From positions 60,680-124,679 of the forward strand of contig JAMXBD010003357.1 in assembly GCA_024138025.1 (NCBI GenBank): a stretch of 64,000 nt of DNA, in the 5' to 3' direction. Positions 61,610 to 64,000 of the stretch are shown piece by piece; the first letter of the stretch is position 1, and each line of letters begins with the position of its first letter. Source of the DNA: Combretum micranthum. Its lineage: Eukaryota; Streptophyta; Magnoliopsida; Myrtales; Combretaceae. The position numbers and the translations under genes were made by a program. Below the pieces are notes generated by a model, which was not told the DNA's origin, ran no database searches, and worked only from the letters and a program-made list of their open reading frames with translations.

Positions 61610-61614
61610 CAACC

Positions 61615-64000
61615 ACTAAATTGTAAAGATAGACTAAAATATACACCACACAAATAGTAATCCTCTTATGATCATGTCTTTTTCTGCTAGTTATGATAAA
61701 TCTAAACGGCTTGACTACCTTTTTTTCTAAGGCAAAAGACTAGAAATAAAATTTCGTAATACTCCATTGGCATGGGGACGAGTTTGCTTCACGTTGATGT
61801 AAAGGTGAGACACATCAACTAAAAATTTTCATGTTGATAATGATATGGAGGTCCCATGCCAAGACTTCAGTAGTAATGGAAGAAAAATCGATTCTTACAA
61901 CCAGTCAACAATACAAGCGAACGGAGTTTAACCTCTAAAATTCTAAAGATAGACTAAAACGTGTACCAATCAAGTAGTAATCCTTTTATGATAACATCTT
62001 TTTCTGGTATTTATGATAAATCGAAATGACTTGACTACCATTTTCTTTTAAGGCAAAAGATTAGAAATAAATTTTTTTTTAATACTCCATTGGTTTGGGG
62101 AGGAGTTTGCTTGACACTGATATAAAGGTGAAACACATCAACTCAAAAGTTTCCCATAGATAATGATAATGAGGTCCCACGCCAAGACTTAATTGTAGAG
62201 GAAGAAAAATTGATTCTTGCAACCAGTCAACAACACAAGTGAACAAAGTTTAACCACTAAATTCTAAAGATAGACTAAAACGTCCACCACTCAAACAGTA
62301 ATCCCTTGGTGATCACGTCTTTTTTCGCTATTTATGACAAATCTAAATGACTTGACTACCCTTTTTTTTAAGGCAAAAGAATAGAAAAAAATTTTCTAAT
62401 ACTACATTGGTTGGAGGAAGAGTTTGCTTTATGCTGATATAAAGGTGAAACACATCAACTCAAAAGTTTCCCATGGATAATCATATGGGGGTCCCATGCC
62501 AAGACTTCAATAGTAGTGGTTGAAAAATTGATTCTTGCAACCAGTCAACAATACAAGTGAATAGAGTTCTACCACTAAATTCTAAAGATAGACTAAAACA
62601 TACACCACTCAAATAGTAGTCCTTTTATGATCACGTCTTTTTCTACTATTTATGATAAATATAAATGACTTGACTACCTTTTTTTTAAAAGGATAAAGAT
62701 TAGAAATAAAATTTCTTAATACTCCATTGGTATGGGGATGATTTTGCTTCACGCTGATATAAAGGTGAAACACATCAACTCAAAAGTTTCCCATGGATAA
62801 TGACATGGAGTCCCATGCCAAGACTTCAATAGTAGTGGAAGAAAAATCGATTGTTACAACCAGTCAACAATACAAGTGAACAGAGTTTAACCACTAAATT
62901 CGAAAGATAGACTAAAACATGAACCACTAAAATACTAATCCCTTTATGATGACGTCTTTTTATGCTATTTATGATAAATCTAATTGACTTGACAACCTTT
63001 TTTTTTAGGGCAAAAGATTAGAAATAAAATTTCGTAATACTCCATTGGTAGGGGGAGGAGTTTGCATCACGCTGATGTAAAGGCGAAACACATCAACTCA
63101 AAAGTTTCCTAAGGATAATGATATGGAGGTCCCATGCCATGACTTTAAATAGTAGTAGAAGAAAATCAATTCTTGCAACCAGTCAACAATAGAAGTGAAC
63201 AGAGTTTAACACCAAATTCTAAAGATAGACAAAACATGCACCACTCAAATACTAATCCCTTTATGATGACATCTTTTTCTGTTATTTGTGATGAATCTAA
63301 ATGACTTGACTACCTTTTTTTTTTCAAGGCAAAAGATTATAAATAAAATTTCATAACACTCCATTGGTAGGGGGAGGAGTTTGCTTCACACTGATATAAA
63401 GGTGAAACACATCAACTCAAAATTGTCCCATGGATAATGATATGGAGGTCCCATGCCAAGACTTCAATAGTAGTGAAGGAAAAATCGATTCTTGCAACCA
63501 GTCAACAATACAAGTGAAAAGAGTTTAACCACTAAATTCTAAAGATAGAATAAAACAAACACCACTAAAATAGTAATCCCTTTATGATCACGTCTTTTTC
63601 TGCCACTTATGATAAATTTAAATGACTTGACAACCTTTTTTTTTAAGGAAAAAGATTAGAAATAAAATTTCGTAATACTCCATTGGTAGGGGGAGGAGTT
63701 TGCTTCACGCTGATGTAAAGGCGAAACACATCAACTCAGAGTTTCCAAGGATAATGATATGGAGGTCCATGCATGACTTCAATAGTAGAAGAAAAATTCA
63801 ATTCTTGCAACCAGTCAACAATACAAGCGAACAGAGTTCAACCACTAAATTCTGAAAATAGACTAAACGTACAACACTCAAATAGTAATCCTTTTATGAT
63901 CACGTCTTTTTCTACTAGTTATGGTAAATCTAAACGACTTGACTACCTTTTTTTTAAGGCAAAAGATTAGAAATAAAATTTCGTAATACTCCATTAGTAT
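61615..64000. repeat. Satellite array, right block (about 7 monomers, continues past window)
   Basis: It completes the monomer split by the solo LTR and continues with starts near 61779, 62102, 62419, 62739, 63057, 63376 and 63695. The array is still in repeat at 64000. Monomers from 62102 to about 63690 share marker variants, in the same order, with those from 54591 to about 56140, at offsets of 7507-7511 bp. Confidence 0.96.

Overview
This window looks like a repeat-dense nuclear segment of a eudicot plant. The evidence is a Ty3/gypsy element of the Athila lineage with a tRNA-Asp primer site, a Ty1/copia LTR, a plant-type 18S rRNA fragment, a large family of 3.4-4.9 kb solo LTRs with TG...CA ends and 5-bp target duplications, and a roughly 318-bp satellite array. 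I see no intact host protein gene. The species cannot be fixed from the sequence alone.

Layout. 1-7710: LTRs of one family (called the TGTAAR family here, from its 5' end TGTAARCCC; 3' end GGCGTGACA) sit in a decayed 18S rRNA fragment (2065-2175 plus 5596-5754). One of them (2176-5590) splits the rRNA fragment with a GATGC duplication. 7711-42785: a nested stack. A reverse-strand LTR begins at 7711 and is split by further LTRs (7807-20680, itself carrying 7830-12589 and 15944-20556; then 21303-24749) and by a 16.4-kb Athila-lineage element on the minus strand (25613-42060). The right-hand LTR of that element is split by another solo LTR (37405-40827). 42990-44040: the 3' end of a copia element. 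44041-44613 and 53852-54584: low-copy AT-rich DNA, originally contiguous, now separated by a long solo LTR (44614-53851) that itself carries a solo LTR (48412-52775). 54585-64000: the satellite array, interrupted by a solo LTR (58190-61609) and running off the window end.

The only protein-coding material is the gag-pol and third ORF of the Athila-lineage element. It is broken by several frameshifts, although the integrase catalytic triad, the reverse-transcriptase FMDD and the protease DSG are still readable. Its two LTRs differ at about nine of the first 245 aligned bases, so it is fairly young.

Main points for follow-up: (1) an 18S rRNA relic hit repeatedly by one LTR family and showing C-to-T and G-to-A decay; (2) a satellite with a higher-order repeat of about 13 monomers (4.09 kb); (3) an LTR family seen here only as solo LTRs, in which the long form looks like a type-2 U3 joined upstream of a complete type-1 U3; (4) repeated GCC-box motifs (AGCCGCC) in the U3 of the Athila-lineage element.
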